Shown: positions 17,027-25,644 of the stretch, one piece after another | How the letters are laid out: every line of letters starts with the position of its first letter | Numbering within the stretch: the first letter of the stretch is position 1 | Source: RFPW01 sp040401595 | GTDB taxonomy: Bacteria; Pseudomonadota; Gammaproteobacteria; Burkholderiales; Burkholderiaceae_E | Assembly (NCBI GenBank): GCA_040401595.1 | Contig: JBBAOE010000001.1 | Coordinates: 62,001 to 126,000 of the forward strand | Length of the DNA: 64,000 nucleotides | Direction: 5' to 3' | Program-made: the position numbers and the translations under genes | The notes under the pieces: model-generated | Seen by the model: only the letters and a program-made list of their open reading frames with translations | The model's database searches: none | What the model was told of the DNA's origin: nothing

Positions 17027-17056
17027 TTCAGAAACCGTTCAAAATAGCCTTACAAT
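17027..17056 (+). promoter_or_regulatory. Possible sigma-70 promoter for the winged-helix regulator
   Basis: TTCAGA (17027-17032) and TACAAT (17051-17056) are separated by 18 bp and lie 37 bp before the regulator's start. The -10 match is good, the -35 weak. Confidence 0.35.
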
Positions 17057-17092
17057 CCGGCATCCTGTTCAATTACAACCAAGGCGAGCAAA

Positions 17093-17455
17093 TTGGCCTC
17101 AAACACTGAACTGCGCGACTTCCTCTTTCGCGTTAAAAACGTCATAGCAGCCGTCGAAGAATCAACTGGTTTCGATACCCTCGACCCAACGTCCAAAAAC
17201 ATCCTGGAATATGTCGCCCGGGCCGAACTTGATGACCGCGAGATTTACGTTGCGGACGTCATTCGCCATCGCGATCTGGGCAGTGTGGCGAACCTGCATG
17301 GCCGACTGTCGACGCTGGTACATCTGGGCTGGCTGACGCTGTTGCCAGAACCCACGGATGGCCGGCGAAAGCGGGTGATCCTGGCCCAGCCGGCCCGCTC
17401 GGCCTATAACAAGATGTCGAACAAACTCGAAAACGCCCTGAAGGCCAAGGACTGA
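17093..17455 (+). CDS. Winged-helix (MarR-like) transcriptional regulator
   Basis: A 120-residue DNA-binding protein. The segment LDPTSKNILEYVARAELDDR, then VADVIRHRDLGSVANLHGRL and STLVHLGWL, followed by the basic wing EPTDGRRKRV, has the helix-turn-helix/wing layout of MarR-type or similar regulators. The start is a TTG with AGGCGAG about 5 bases upstream; no ATG is available. It is monocistronic between a decayed gene and a tRNA. Target and ligand are unknown. The family is chosen by pattern, so another winged-helix class is possible. Confidence 0.65.
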   Translation: MASNTELRDFLFRVKNVIAAVEESTGFDTLDPTSKNILEYVARAELDDREIYVADVIRHRDLGSVANLHGRLSTLVHLGWLTLLPEPTDGRRKRVILAQPARSAYNKMSNKLENALKAKD

Positions 17456-17471
17456 GTCTGGTGCGATCGTC

Positions 17472-17492
17472 CCGCTCCCAACCGGGGAGCGG
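17472..17492. terminator. Stem-loop between regulator and tRNA-Gly
   Basis: CCGCTCCC pairs with GGGAGCGG around a 5-base loop. It lies 16 bp after the regulator stop and 12 bp beyond the 3' end of the opposing tRNA, so it could end both transcripts. It has no U-run in either direction, so Rho-independent termination is doubtful. Confidence 0.4.
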
Positions 17493-17503
17493 ATGCCTGA
17501 CGC

Positions 17504-17577
17504 TGGAGCGGGTGATGGGAATCGAACCCACGCTTGAGGCTTGGGAAGCCGCCGTTCTACCATTGAACTACACCCGC
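17504..17577 (-). tRNA. tRNA-Gly (anticodon CCC)
   Basis: A 74-base cloverleaf including an encoded 3' CCA. The acceptor stem is GCGGGTG/CACCCGC, the D-arm is GTTC-AATGGTA-GAAC, the anticodon loop is TTCCCAA (anticodon CCC) and the T-arm carries TTCGATT. It closely follows the E. coli tRNA-Gly(CCC) layout. One pair in the anticodon stem (28-42) is a C-U mismatch in my fold. The gene stands alone, opposite the regulator and divergent from trmB. Confidence 0.95.
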
Positions 17578-17663
17578 CAACGATTTGGATGCTAGCACGA
17601 GGCCCGGATCCCCACGGAAGCTCGTTGTCTTTTTCGCGACCCTTGGCTCCATGACCCCGCACG

Positions 17664-18419
17664 ATGACCCGAGCCGCTGACCCGAATCGCGGATTTCAAC
17701 ATCCGGCAGTGAGCCCCGTCGGGGGTCCGGCTTCTCATATCCGTAGTTTTGTTCACCGCCGCGGGCACCTCACGCCCAGCCAACGGGAAGCGTGGGAAAC
17801 CGGCATGCCCCGATGGGGTTTGTCCTGGCAGGCCGCTACTCTGGATCTCGCAGGCGTCTTCGGCCGACAGGCCCCACGGGTACTTGAAATTGGTTTCGGC
17901 ATGGGTGAAACCACCGCACAAATTGCCGCGGCCTCGCCCGACACCGATTTTCTTGGCGTAGAGGTTTACACGGCGGGTTGTGGGGCTTTGTTGCGTCGTA
18001 TCGCCGATCAGCAATTAACCAACCTTCGAATCATTCAACATGATGCGATGGAAGTCGTTCGCGATATGATCGCGCCGTCCATGCTGGACCGTATCCAGAT
18101 CTTTTTCCCCGACCCCTGGCCCAAAGCTCGTCACCACAAGCGACGACTGATCCGACCCGATTTCGTTGCCCAACTCGCGGATCGCTTAAAACCCGGCGGG
18201 ATCCTTCATTGTGCAACCGATTGGGCACCCTATGCCGAGGTCATGCGCGAGGTCCTGTCGGCAAACCCAAGCCTGCACACGCTGAGCACAACTCCGGACG
18301 GTTACGCCGCCCGTCCAGCCTATCGGCCCCTGACCCGATTTGAGGCGCGCGGACTGCGCCTGGGGCATGGCGTCTTCGACCTGGTCTACGCCCGCAACCC
18401 GGAATCCATGAGCCGTTAG
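17664..18419 (+). CDS. trmB: tRNA (guanine-N7-)-methyltransferase
   Basis: Methylates G46 in the variable loop of tRNAs using SAM. The 251-residue protein has the SAM loop LEIGFGMGETTAQIAAASP, followed by FLGVEVY. It carries the family hallmark FFPDPWPKARHHKRRLI and the C-terminal substrate motif LTRFEARG. The N-terminus has IRSFVHRRGHLTPSQ, typical of the family. It is the first gene after the tRNA-Gly on the other strand. Its last four bases overlap the end of the convergent recQ. Confidence 0.95.
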   Translation: MTRAADPNRGFQHPAVSPVGGPASHIRSFVHRRGHLTPSQREAWETGMPRWGLSWQAATLDLAGVFGRQAPRVLEIGFGMGETTAQIAAASPDTDFLGVEVYTAGCGALLRRIADQQLTNLRIIQHDAMEVVRDMIAPSMLDRIQIFFPDPWPKARHHKRRLIRPDFVAQLADRLKPGGILHCATDWAPYAEVMREVLSANPSLHTLSTTPDGYAARPAYRPLTRFEARGLRLGHGVFDLVYARNPESMSR

Positions 18420-20089
18420 GCGCCTGTGCGTCGCCGACGGGTCCGGCCGCTGCTCGTGGTCAACCCAGAGCGCTGGGATCCGCTCGCGCGACTCGACGGT
18501 GATTGCGGCAGGGGCCGCATGAGCAGGCGACGTTCAGCACGCAGGACGGCGAGACTCGCCTCCGTAAAGATCAGAACCCCGTAGCGTTCATGATCGATCC
18601 CGACAATTCCGCTCGCAACCAGATGGCGCAACACGGCACGCCAGCCCCGCTCGTCAATATCCGAACCAATCCCGAATGTGGACAAGCGCTCGTGCCCCCG
18701 AGCCTTGACCTTGTCGGTCAGACGGCCGCGCAGGATATCGATGACGTGACCTGCACCGAACGCGGCGCCAGCCCCACCGGCTTGCTGAATACGGGCGATC
18801 GTCGAGAGGAGTTTGCGGGCAGCTTCGGTGCCGTCCCAGGTGGCTGGCGGACCCAAACAGTTGTCGCAGTTCCCACAGTCTGGCTGGCCAAGGGAATTTC
18901 GGCCCGCCCAAGCCTGTCCGAAATAGCTCAATAACTGCGCCCGTCGACAGCCCGTCGCCTCGGCCAGACCCAACATGGACTCCAGTTTTGCGCCGACCAA
19001 TCGCTTGTGCGCCTCATCGGCCTCGGACGTATCGATGAAGCGCCGCTGTTGAACGACATCAGACAGCCCGTAACTCAGCCACGCCATGGCCGGCAAGCCG
19101 TCGCGTCCAGCCCGACCTGTTTCCTGATAGTAGCCCTCCACGCTGCGCGGCAAATCCAGGTGCGCAACCAGACGGATACCCGGCTTGTCGATCCCCATTC
19201 CAAAGGCGATCGTAGCCACGATCACCAAACCAGATTCCGCCACGAAGCGCGTTTGGTGAGCCCGACGAGTTTCGTTATCTAATCCAGCATGATATGGCAA
19301 GGCATCGATCCCGGCAGATTTCAGCCACGCAGCGGTATCGTCTACTTTCGCCCTCGAACCGCAGTAGACAATGGCGGATTCGCCACCCATCTGCTGTCTC
19401 AGCAGCGCCAGCAGACGTCTGCGTACTCCGCTCGCGCCCTCTTCACGTTCTTCAATGTGGTACGTGATATTGGGACGATCAAAACTCGAGACGAACTCCG
19501 GTGCCCGACCGAGACCCAGTCGCTCCTGAATTTCACGCCGTGTCAATGCATCCGCGGTGGCCGTCAGGGCGATCCGGGGCACTCCAGGATAACGTTCACC
19601 CAGGACTGACAGCTGCAGATACTCGGGCCGAAAATCATGGCCCCAGGCCGACACACAATGCGCCTCATCGATCGCAAACAGTGCCAACGGCGCAGCTTCA
19701 AGCAGTGCCATGAACCGATCGGTTAGCAGACGCTCGGGCGCGACATAAAGCAGATCGAGCTCGCCCTCCCGAAACGCCCGTTCCGTCGCCAACGTCTGGC
19801 GCAGATCCAGACTGGAATTCAGCGAGGCGGCCCGAACGCCTCGCTCGCGTAGCCCTCGAACCTGATCCTGCATGAGTGCAATCAGTGGGCTGACCACCAC
19901 CCCAGTTCCCGATCGAACCAGGGCTGGCACCTGATAGCAGAGCGACTTGCCTCCCCCGGTGGGCATCAGGACAACCGCATCCCCCCCCTCGCAGACATGG
20001 GTAATGACGTCGGCCTGCGGGCCCCGAAAATCGGCATGCCCGAAGACCTGACGCAGCACACGTTGGGCGGAGTCGAAGGCGGAACTCAA
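18416..20089 (-). CDS. recQ: RecQ-family ATP-dependent DNA helicase lacking HRDC
   Basis: A 3'-5' DNA helicase for recombination and fork repair. Helicase motifs are complete: MPTGGGKSLCYQVP (I), FAIDEAHCVSAWGHDFRPEY (II), LTATAD (III) and IAFGMGIDKPGIR (V), with RAGRDG (VI) after it. The RQC zinc site (CRRAQLLSYFG, CGNCDNC) and winged helix (LSTFGIGSDI) follow. The protein stops at 557 residues with a Ser/Arg-rich tail, where E. coli RecQ (609) continues into HRDC; that domain is missing. The start overlaps the uppP stop (ATGA), so uppP and recQ are coupled. Confidence 0.93.
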   Translation of the reverse strand: MSSAFDSAQRVLRQVFGHADFRGPQADVITHVCEGGDAVVLMPTGGGKSLCYQVPALVRSGTGVVVSPLIALMQDQVRGLRERGVRAASLNSSLDLRQTLATERAFREGELDLLYVAPERLLTDRFMALLEAAPLALFAIDEAHCVSAWGHDFRPEYLQLSVLGERYPGVPRIALTATADALTRREIQERLGLGRAPEFVSSFDRPNITYHIEEREEGASGVRRRLLALLRQQMGGESAIVYCGSRAKVDDTAAWLKSAGIDALPYHAGLDNETRRAHQTRFVAESGLVIVATIAFGMGIDKPGIRLVAHLDLPRSVEGYYQETGRAGRDGLPAMAWLSYGLSDVVQQRRFIDTSEADEAHKRLVGAKLESMLGLAEATGCRRAQLLSYFGQAWAGRNSLGQPDCGNCDNCLGPPATWDGTEAARKLLSTIARIQQAGGAGAAFGAGHVIDILRGRLTDKVKARGHERLSTFGIGSDIDERGWRAVLRHLVASGIVGIDHERYGVLIFTEASLAVLRAERRLLMRPLPQSPSSRASGSQRSGLTTSSGRTRRRRTGA

Positions 20090-20955
20090 ACAGTCCAGGC
20101 GATCGCTCCGCCCCAGGCTGTGGCGAGAACCAGGAGACCAAATCCGATGCGATACCAGGCGAACACGGTAAAGGTGTGCGAGGCTACGAAGCGAATTAGC
20201 CAGTGCACGCAGGCGAGTGCCGAGAGGAACGAGAACCCGAGCCCAACTGCAAACAGCGGAATATCCGGGGCGGAGAGCAATGCCCGCGCCTTCCAGAGAT
20301 CATAGGCACCAGCCGCCATCAGGGTCGGCATGGCCAGGAAAAATGAAAACTCGGTCGCCACCTGCCGCGACAGACCGAACAACATCCCACCAATGATCGT
20401 TGCGCCTGAACGACTGGTACCGGGGATCAAGGCGAACGCCTGGGCAAATCCGACTTTCAAGGCATCGCGCCAATCCATGGCATCAATCGCAAGGACCCGC
20501 GGGCCTGGTTTCCCGGCCGCCGCGTGCGCAACCTGTCGGCGTTCCACCCAGAGGATCACGAAACCACCCACGATGAATGCGAGCGCGACCGGCACTGGCG
20601 CGAACAGGGACCGTTTGATAACCGATCCGAATGCCAGTCCAAGCACTGCAGCCGGCAAAAAGGCGATGGCAAGGTGCGCAGCAAACCGACGCGACGATGC
20701 ACCGGCAGGACCTGGGCGCCCCAGGCCGCTCAGCACACTCCCAATACGCTGTCGGTAGTACCAGAGGACTGAGAGCATGGCCCCCGACTGAATGGCAATC
20801 TCGAATACCTTAGCTCGCTCATCGGTGAACCCCAACAAGTGCCCGGCCAGAATGAGATGCCCTGTGCTGGAGACCGGCAAAAACTCCGTCAGGCCTTCGA
20901 CAATGCCCAAGAGGGCCGCCTTAACGAGCGGTGGCAGGGCGATAAGAAGTTCCAT
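20086..20955 (-). CDS. uppP: Undecaprenyl-diphosphatase
   Basis: An integral membrane phosphatase that regenerates undecaprenyl phosphate, the lipid carrier for peptidoglycan, O-antigen and exopolysaccharide. The 289-residue protein has the two BacA/UppP active-site motifs: EGLTEFLPVSSTGHLILAG near residues 20-38 and PGTSRSGATI near 175, with about eight membrane segments. It lies upstream of, and is coupled to, recQ through an ATGA overlap, an unrelated pairing. Demand for its product would be high given the LPS and EPS loci in this window. Confidence 0.96.
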   Translation of the reverse strand: MELLIALPPLVKAALLGIVEGLTEFLPVSSTGHLILAGHLLGFTDERAKVFEIAIQSGAMLSVLWYYRQRIGSVLSGLGRPGPAGASSRRFAAHLAIAFLPAAVLGLAFGSVIKRSLFAPVPVALAFIVGGFVILWVERRQVAHAAAGKPGPRVLAIDAMDWRDALKVGFAQAFALIPGTSRSGATIIGGMLFGLSRQVATEFSFFLAMPTLMAAGAYDLWKARALLSAPDIPLFAVGLGFSFLSALACVHWLIRFVASHTFTVFAWYRIGFGLLVLATAWGGAIAWTV

Positions 20956-21005
20956 CAGTGATCTCGTGAACCAAGCAGGAGGAACGCATCATCGCTCACT
21001 GGCAA

Positions 21006-21974
21006 TCAGCATGCAGCCGATAAGGTACGGCGTTGAAAGCGACCGTCATCACGCTGTTCAACCAATCCCTTCATCACCAACTCGTCCAGATGCTGCAGAA
21101 TCGTCCGACGTTCCGCCCCATCCAGCCAGATCGCTGCGGCATGCGGGGGATACAGCACGCGTGCGCGCACCAGATCCTCGATGGTGCAGGGTCCATTCTG
21201 CAGTAAGGTCAAAATACGCTCCGATCGCTGCTCAATCTTGCCGGCAAACGCCGTCAACGCGGACTCAAAGGTGGCACGATCCTGAATGACCCCGCGATGG
21301 TGTGAGGTGACCCAGGTGGCAGCAGGGAGATCCCGAACCCGCGCGAGCGTGTCCCGAAAGTCACTCAGACTAGAGGTGGCATCGCCGTAGTAAGGACCAA
21401 AGCCCGTGAGGTCAATATCGCCCAGAAAGGCGATGCCCATCGGCTCGATCATCAGAACGCAATGCCCGCTGGTATGCCCCGGCAGATGCACCGCATGGAC
21501 TGTGATCCCGCCCAGATCCCAACGCGCTCCGTCGTCATAGCCCTGAGCCTGCGCACAGGGCTGCCAGTCAAAATCACGCTCGATCTGTTGCCGCAACTGG
21601 GCCAGTACATCCGGCTCATACCCATAATGGCGAGCGAGCCCCGCCCAACTGCGGGCTGCCGCAAGGTCTCCCTGATGCACATGAATCGTAGCGTTCTTCA
21701 GCCGCGGCAACCCAACGACGTGATCCTCATGGACATGGCCGAGAATGGCGAGATCGACGGTTTCGAACCACTCGCCAAGACCCGCGGTGAATTGTCGGGA
21801 GACCCGAGGCGTATCGAAGACCGCGCGGGCATCCCTGCCCTGCAGTAGGATTTGGTTGCCGTCGGGATACTTGCCGGAACGATCGCCGAGGATGACGGTC
21901 ACAGGGCCAAAATGCATGCTCCCGACCTGAGGCGCAATCGCCGCAACAAGCGTCTGGAGCTGATCCAGTGCCAT
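21006..21974 (-). CDS. MBL-fold metallohydrolase with C-terminal winged-helix-like domain
   Basis: A 322-residue hydrolase with the complete metallo-beta-lactamase metal site: HVHEDH, the His in LPGHTSGHC, the Asp in FLGDIDLTGFG, and a final His in VTSHHRG. The last ~80 residues (ILTLLQNGPCTIEDLVRARV to LDELVMKGLVEQR) look like the helical or winged domain of LACTB2-like and similar hydrolases. ATG 21974 was chosen for AAGGAG seven bases upstream; the ORF extends further but unconvincingly. It is divergent from the TetR gene and is the natural candidate for its target. Substrate is unknown. Confidence 0.85.
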   Translation of the reverse strand: MALDQLQTLVAAIAPQVGSMHFGPVTVILGDRSGKYPDGNQILLQGRDARAVFDTPRVSRQFTAGLGEWFETVDLAILGHVHEDHVVGLPRLKNATIHVHQGDLAAARSWAGLARHYGYEPDVLAQLRQQIERDFDWQPCAQAQGYDDGARWDLGGITVHAVHLPGHTSGHCVLMIEPMGIAFLGDIDLTGFGPYYGDATSSLSDFRDTLARVRDLPAATWVTSHHRGVIQDRATFESALTAFAGKIEQRSERILTLLQNGPCTIEDLVRARVLYPPHAAAIWLDGAERRTILQHLDELVMKGLVEQRDDGRFQRRTLSAAC

Positions 21975-22063
21975 CCCAATACTCCTTTGCAGCCAATGAC
22001 CGGCGGGGTCCAGGGATGACCCGGCCATCATGACCCTGGGTTTCTGAGCACAATCGGGGCGAG

Positions 22064-22086
22064 TATAGTAAGTGACTGCCCAGTCA
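22064..22086 (+). promoter_or_regulatory. TetR operator candidate overlapping a -10 box
   Basis: TGACTGCCCAGTCA (22073-22086) is a perfect 6-2-6 palindrome. It lies directly after TATAGT (22064-22069), a good -10 hexamer, and 9 bp before the preferred TetR start at 22096. A repressor bound here would cover the transcription start. This layout fits autoregulation and possibly control of the divergent metallohydrolase. Confidence 0.6.
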
Positions 22087-22095
22087 GCAACCCCG

Positions 22096-22863
22096 ATGTC
22101 AAGCAACTCCCAAGCACTGTCCCACCAGACGCCAGCCCGCCAGGCGGCAGACGCCGTTCAGACCTTGCGCTGGTCACGCCGCAAGAATGCGCGCCCAGGT
22201 GAAATTCTGGCAGCCGCACTCGATCTCTTCATTGAGCGTGGTTACGCCAACACGCGTGCGGAAGATGTGGCCGAGCGGGCCGGAATCAGCAAGGGCACGC
22301 TTTATCTTTATTTCGAGCATAAAGAAGCGCTGTTCAAGGCAGTCGTACGCACCAACATCGTGCCCCTGATCGCCTCATCGCGTGCCAGCCTGGAGTCGAG
22401 CGCAGCATCGAGTGCAGAGCAGCTGCGCGGTTTTTTCAACGACTGGTGGCAGCAGTTCGGCATGACACCTCTGGCTGGAATCCTGAAGCTTGTGATCGCG
22501 GAAACCGCCAACTTCCCCGAAGTGACGCGGTTTTTCCACGACGAAGTCATCGAGCCTTCAAACCAGGTCTTCGCCTCGATTCTTCGGCGAGGCGTCGAAC
22601 GTGGGGAATTCCGCCCGATCGATGTCGAAGCCACGGTATCCGTGTTTACGGCCCCCCTGGTACTAAAAGCCATCTGGATTCACTCCGTACAACGGTGCGT
22701 CCCCCTTGATCCATTCTTCCCAGTTGAACGCTTCTTGGCTGCGCATTGTGATGCTGCACTGTGTTATCTGGAGTCAGATTCTGCAGGGACGCGATCGGAC
22801 GGGATCCGTCTGGCCGACTCAAGAAAACCAGATCAACCATCCTGCTCGAGCTGGGTTCGGTAG
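22096..22863 (+). CDS. TetR/AcrR-family transcriptional regulator
   Basis: A 255-residue one-component repressor. The N-terminal helix-turn-helix is classical: ILAAALDLFIERGYANTRAE, then DVAERAGISKGTLYLYFEHK and EALFKAVV (near residues 36-83). The C-terminal ligand domain has DEVIEPSNQVFASILRRGVE and ends in a polar tail. I prefer ATG 22096 over GTG 22072, because the latter would place the palindrome inside the gene. It is divergent from a metallohydrolase, the likely regulated neighbour. The inducer is unknown. Confidence 0.9.
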   Translation: MSSNSQALSHQTPARQAADAVQTLRWSRRKNARPGEILAAALDLFIERGYANTRAEDVAERAGISKGTLYLYFEHKEALFKAVVRTNIVPLIASSRASLESSAASSAEQLRGFFNDWWQQFGMTPLAGILKLVIAETANFPEVTRFFHDEVIEPSNQVFASILRRGVERGEFRPIDVEATVSVFTAPLVLKAIWIHSVQRCVPLDPFFPVERFLAAHCDAALCYLESDSAGTRSDGIRLADSRKPDQPSCSSWVR

Positions 22864-22890
22864 AATCCGCGTTAGCCTTTGGGAGCCCAC

Positions 22891-23598
22891 ATGGATATCG
22901 AACGCGCTCGCTTCAATATGGTCGAACAGCAGATTCGCCCCTGGGACGTTCTCGACTCCGACGTTCTGGAACTGTTGTACTCGCTCAAGCGCGAAACCTT
23001 CGTTACGCCGGCCTACCGCGCCATGGCATTTACGGACATGGAGATTCCCCTGAACCTGGGTGACCAGCGCACCGGGCAATCCATGTTCTCACCGAAAATG
23101 GAGGCGCGAATCCTCCAGGAGCTGAGCCTTCAGCGCAACGAATCCGTTCTCGAGGTCGGCGCGGGATCGGGCTATATGGCCGCGCTGATGGCGCATCGCG
23201 CAAGCCAGATCGTTTCGCTCGAAATCATTCCGGAATTGGCCAGGTTCGCGCAGGAAAACGTCGCTCGAGCCGGGATCACCAACGTGCGCATCGAGTGCGC
23301 AGATGGATCCCAGATCGGGACTCCGGGCGCTATCCCCGGGGATGTGACGAGCCTGCAGGGCTGGGATGCCATCGTCTTGTCCGGGTCGGTGCCCTTCATG
23401 CCCCAAAGCATTCTGGCGCGACTGCGCAATGGCGGTCGGGCGATCGCCATTGTTGGCGAAGCCCCCGTCATGTCAGCCCGACTGTTCACGCGTATCGATG
23501 GCGGTGGATCCGCAGTCCGTTACGAGACAGTGGACTTGTTTGAAACCATGGCAACCCCCTTGCAGCATTTTCCCCAGCTTGAAGCATTTCGTTTCTGA
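22891..23598 (+). CDS. Protein-L-isoaspartate O-methyltransferase family protein
   Basis: A 235-residue SAM-dependent methyltransferase. It opens MDIERARFNMVEQQIRPWDV and carries the SAM loop VLEVGAGSGYMAALMA, followed by VSLEIIPELA. It lacks the canonical TSPHMVA substrate loop (here QSMFSPKMEARI), so repair of isoaspartyl residues is not certain. A GGGAG 5 bases before ATG 22891 sets the start. It is followed by a rhodanese and a TolC channel, a neighbourhood I know from Burkholderiales, where its role is not established. Confidence 0.85.
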   Translation: MDIERARFNMVEQQIRPWDVLDSDVLELLYSLKRETFVTPAYRAMAFTDMEIPLNLGDQRTGQSMFSPKMEARILQELSLQRNESVLEVGAGSGYMAALMAHRASQIVSLEIIPELARFAQENVARAGITNVRIECADGSQIGTPGAIPGDVTSLQGWDAIVLSGSVPFMPQSILARLRNGGRAIAIVGEAPVMSARLFTRIDGGGSAVRYETVDLFETMATPLQHFPQLEAFRF

Positions 23599-23673
23599 AC
23601 GAGTCTTGTCGCCGCGGCCAGACCGAGATCTCCGTCATCCTGAACTTCGTCACCGAATAAGATCGATCCCGCA

Positions 23674-24045
23674 ATGCATCACATCAGCCCAACCGAACTG
23701 GCCCGGAGCATGGCCAGTGCCCGAGAGGCCGCCACCGCTGCCGAACAGGCGGGCGTAACACTGCCAACCAACGCGGCCATGCCCTTTGTTCTCGATATCC
23801 GGGAAACCTGGGAAGTCGAGCGCGCCTCGATACCGGGGACCCATCATCTGCCCATGAGTCAGATCGTCGCTCGAATCAGCGAACTCGATCCCAAGCAACC
23901 CGTGATCTGCATGTGCCATCACGGGGGGCGTTCGATGCAGGTGGGTGCTTGGCTCGAAACTCAGGGATTTGTCGACGTCACCAACCTGACTGGCGGGATC
24001 GAAGCCTGGTCATTGCAGGTTGATGCCACCATTGCGCGATATTGA
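23674..24045 (+). CDS. Rhodanese-like domain protein
   Basis: A 123-residue single-domain sulfurtransferase. It has FVLDIRETWEVERASIPGTH (CH2A-like region) and the active-site loop CMCHHGGRSMQV with Cys as the persulfide carrier, then LTGGIEAWS. It lies between the methyltransferase and tolC genes on the same strand, with 75 and 69 bp spacers. Sulfur transfer partner is unknown. All catalytic features of an active rhodanese are present. Confidence 0.9.
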   Translation: MHHISPTELARSMASAREAATAAEQAGVTLPTNAAMPFVLDIRETWEVERASIPGTHHLPMSQIVARISELDPKQPVICMCHHGGRSMQVGAWLETQGFVDVTNLTGGIEAWSLQVDATIARY

Positions 24046-24114
24046 TTGATTCTCAAGCTGACAACAATTGGCCCTGAGCAGCCCTGCTGGCTTACCCGAA
24101 AGAGGTTAGGAACG

Positions 24115-25644
24115 ATGAAATTGAAGCCGCTTGCGACGCTATCGCTAGCAGCGCTGCTGGTCAGTGCTCAACCAACCGTACACGCACTGGACTTGCGCCA
24201 GGCACTCGAAGCAGCCGGCAAACAGGACACCCAACTGGCCTCAGCGCTTGCACAGTTGCGAATCGTGCGTGAACGCGTCCCACAGGCCGCTGCCGGGCTT
24301 CTCCCAGCAGTCAATGGAATCACCAATATCAACCGCCAGACGGTCGATACCTCACTGGGTCCTCGCCGGGAAAGCACGCCGCGCCAATTTTCCCTTAGCC
24401 TGAATCAACCCCTGCTGCGGATGGACCGATTTGAAACGCTGGAACAAAGCAAGCTCGCGGTCGTGCAGGCAGAGGCGGCGCTCGAAGCGAGCCGACAGGA
24501 TCTGATCGTCCGGGTCGCGACGGCTTACTTCGATATCGTGGCAGCTCAGGATACTCTGGCCGCAGTGCGTGCCCAGAAACGCGCAATTGCCCTGCAACTC
24601 GAAAGCGCCAAGCGAAATTTTCAGGTCGGCACGGCGACTATCACCGATCAGCAAGAAGCCCAGGCGCGCGCGGATCTGACGGACTCCCAGGAGATTGCTG
24701 CCGAAAACGATCTCGGTAACAAGCGCAATGCACTCGCGATCCTCACGGGTCGCCCGATCGCTGAGATGTCGACTCTCGACGGGTTGCGCCCAGGGCTGAC
24801 GATCCTCCCGCCAGAGCCTGCTCAGGATGACGCCTGGACGGAGCGTGCGCGGGCGGAAAACCTGAACGTTCGCCAGTCCGTCATTGCGCTTGAGGTCGCG
24901 CGCCGCGAAATCAACAAAGCCCGTTTCGGGCATTGGCCGACCATTGACCTGGTGAGCTCGGCCACTCGAAGCGAAAGCTCCACCGTTGGCCTGACCGCAG
25001 CCAACATCAACTCCATGTCGGTCGGGCTACAACTTGCGGTCCCAATCTACGCCGGCGGCGCCATCACGGGCAGGGTCCGCGAAGTCGTTGCTGCGAGTGA
25101 AAAAGCGATCGCCGATCTAGAGACTGCGCGGCGGACCGCTGACCTGACGGCGCGTCAGCTTCTGCGCAAAGTCACTTCGGGCCTGGCGCAGGTGCGGGCA
25201 CTGGAAGCCGCCGAGCGTTCCAGCCAGCTGGCGCTCGACTCCAACCTGCTCGGATATCAGGTCGGTGTTCGAATCAATATCGATGTGCTGAACGCTCAGC
25301 AGCAACTCTTCTCCACGCGCCGCGACCTGGCACTCGCGCGCTACACGGTTCTGGTCGATGGCCTGCGTCTGCGTCAAGCCGTTGGTGGCCTGAGCGATAC
25401 CGACTTGGTGGCGGTCAATACGCTGCTCGTGCCGTTCTCGCCCACTGCGGATGGCGCAGCCAGTGGCACTCCCGGTGACGGTCTTTCAATCCTCTCCGGC
25501 TCGAGCGCCACCTCTGCGACGACCGGCCCGATTTCAACGCCCTCGGTCACGGCTGGCAGCGTCCAAGCCAACGAGCCAGTCAAGCCCTCGACGGGTCTCC
25601 CGGTCAAACCTGCCCGTCGGGCAAAAGGTAAGCCAACGCCCTGA
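24115..25644 (+). CDS. tolC: TolC-family outer-membrane efflux channel
   Basis: A 509-residue outer-membrane factor for type I secretion and drug efflux. The signal peptide is MKLKPLATLSLAALLVSAQP, continuing TVHA, with cleavage before LDLRQALEAA. Two OEP repeats follow, with long coiled helices (SRQDLIVRVATAYFDIVAAQ in the first; RQLLRKVTSGLAQVRALEAA in the second) and the family NxLnaqqQL-like stretch NIDVLNAQQQLFSTRRDLAL. The last ~70 residues are a Ser/Thr/Pro-rich tail ending in basic residues. ATG 24115 follows AGGA. No inner-membrane pump or adaptor is adjacent, so it is probably a shared channel. Its 3' end overlaps waaA by 41 bp. Confidence 0.9.
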   Translation: MKLKPLATLSLAALLVSAQPTVHALDLRQALEAAGKQDTQLASALAQLRIVRERVPQAAAGLLPAVNGITNINRQTVDTSLGPRRESTPRQFSLSLNQPLLRMDRFETLEQSKLAVVQAEAALEASRQDLIVRVATAYFDIVAAQDTLAAVRAQKRAIALQLESAKRNFQVGTATITDQQEAQARADLTDSQEIAAENDLGNKRNALAILTGRPIAEMSTLDGLRPGLTILPPEPAQDDAWTERARAENLNVRQSVIALEVARREINKARFGHWPTIDLVSSATRSESSTVGLTAANINSMSVGLQLAVPIYAGGAITGRVREVVAASEKAIADLETARRTADLTARQLLRKVTSGLAQVRALEAAERSSQLALDSNLLGYQVGVRINIDVLNAQQQLFSTRRDLALARYTVLVDGLRLRQAVGGLSDTDLVAVNTLLVPFSPTADGAASGTPGDGLSILSGSSATSATTGPISTPSVTAGSVQANEPVKPSTGLPVKPARRAKGKPTP

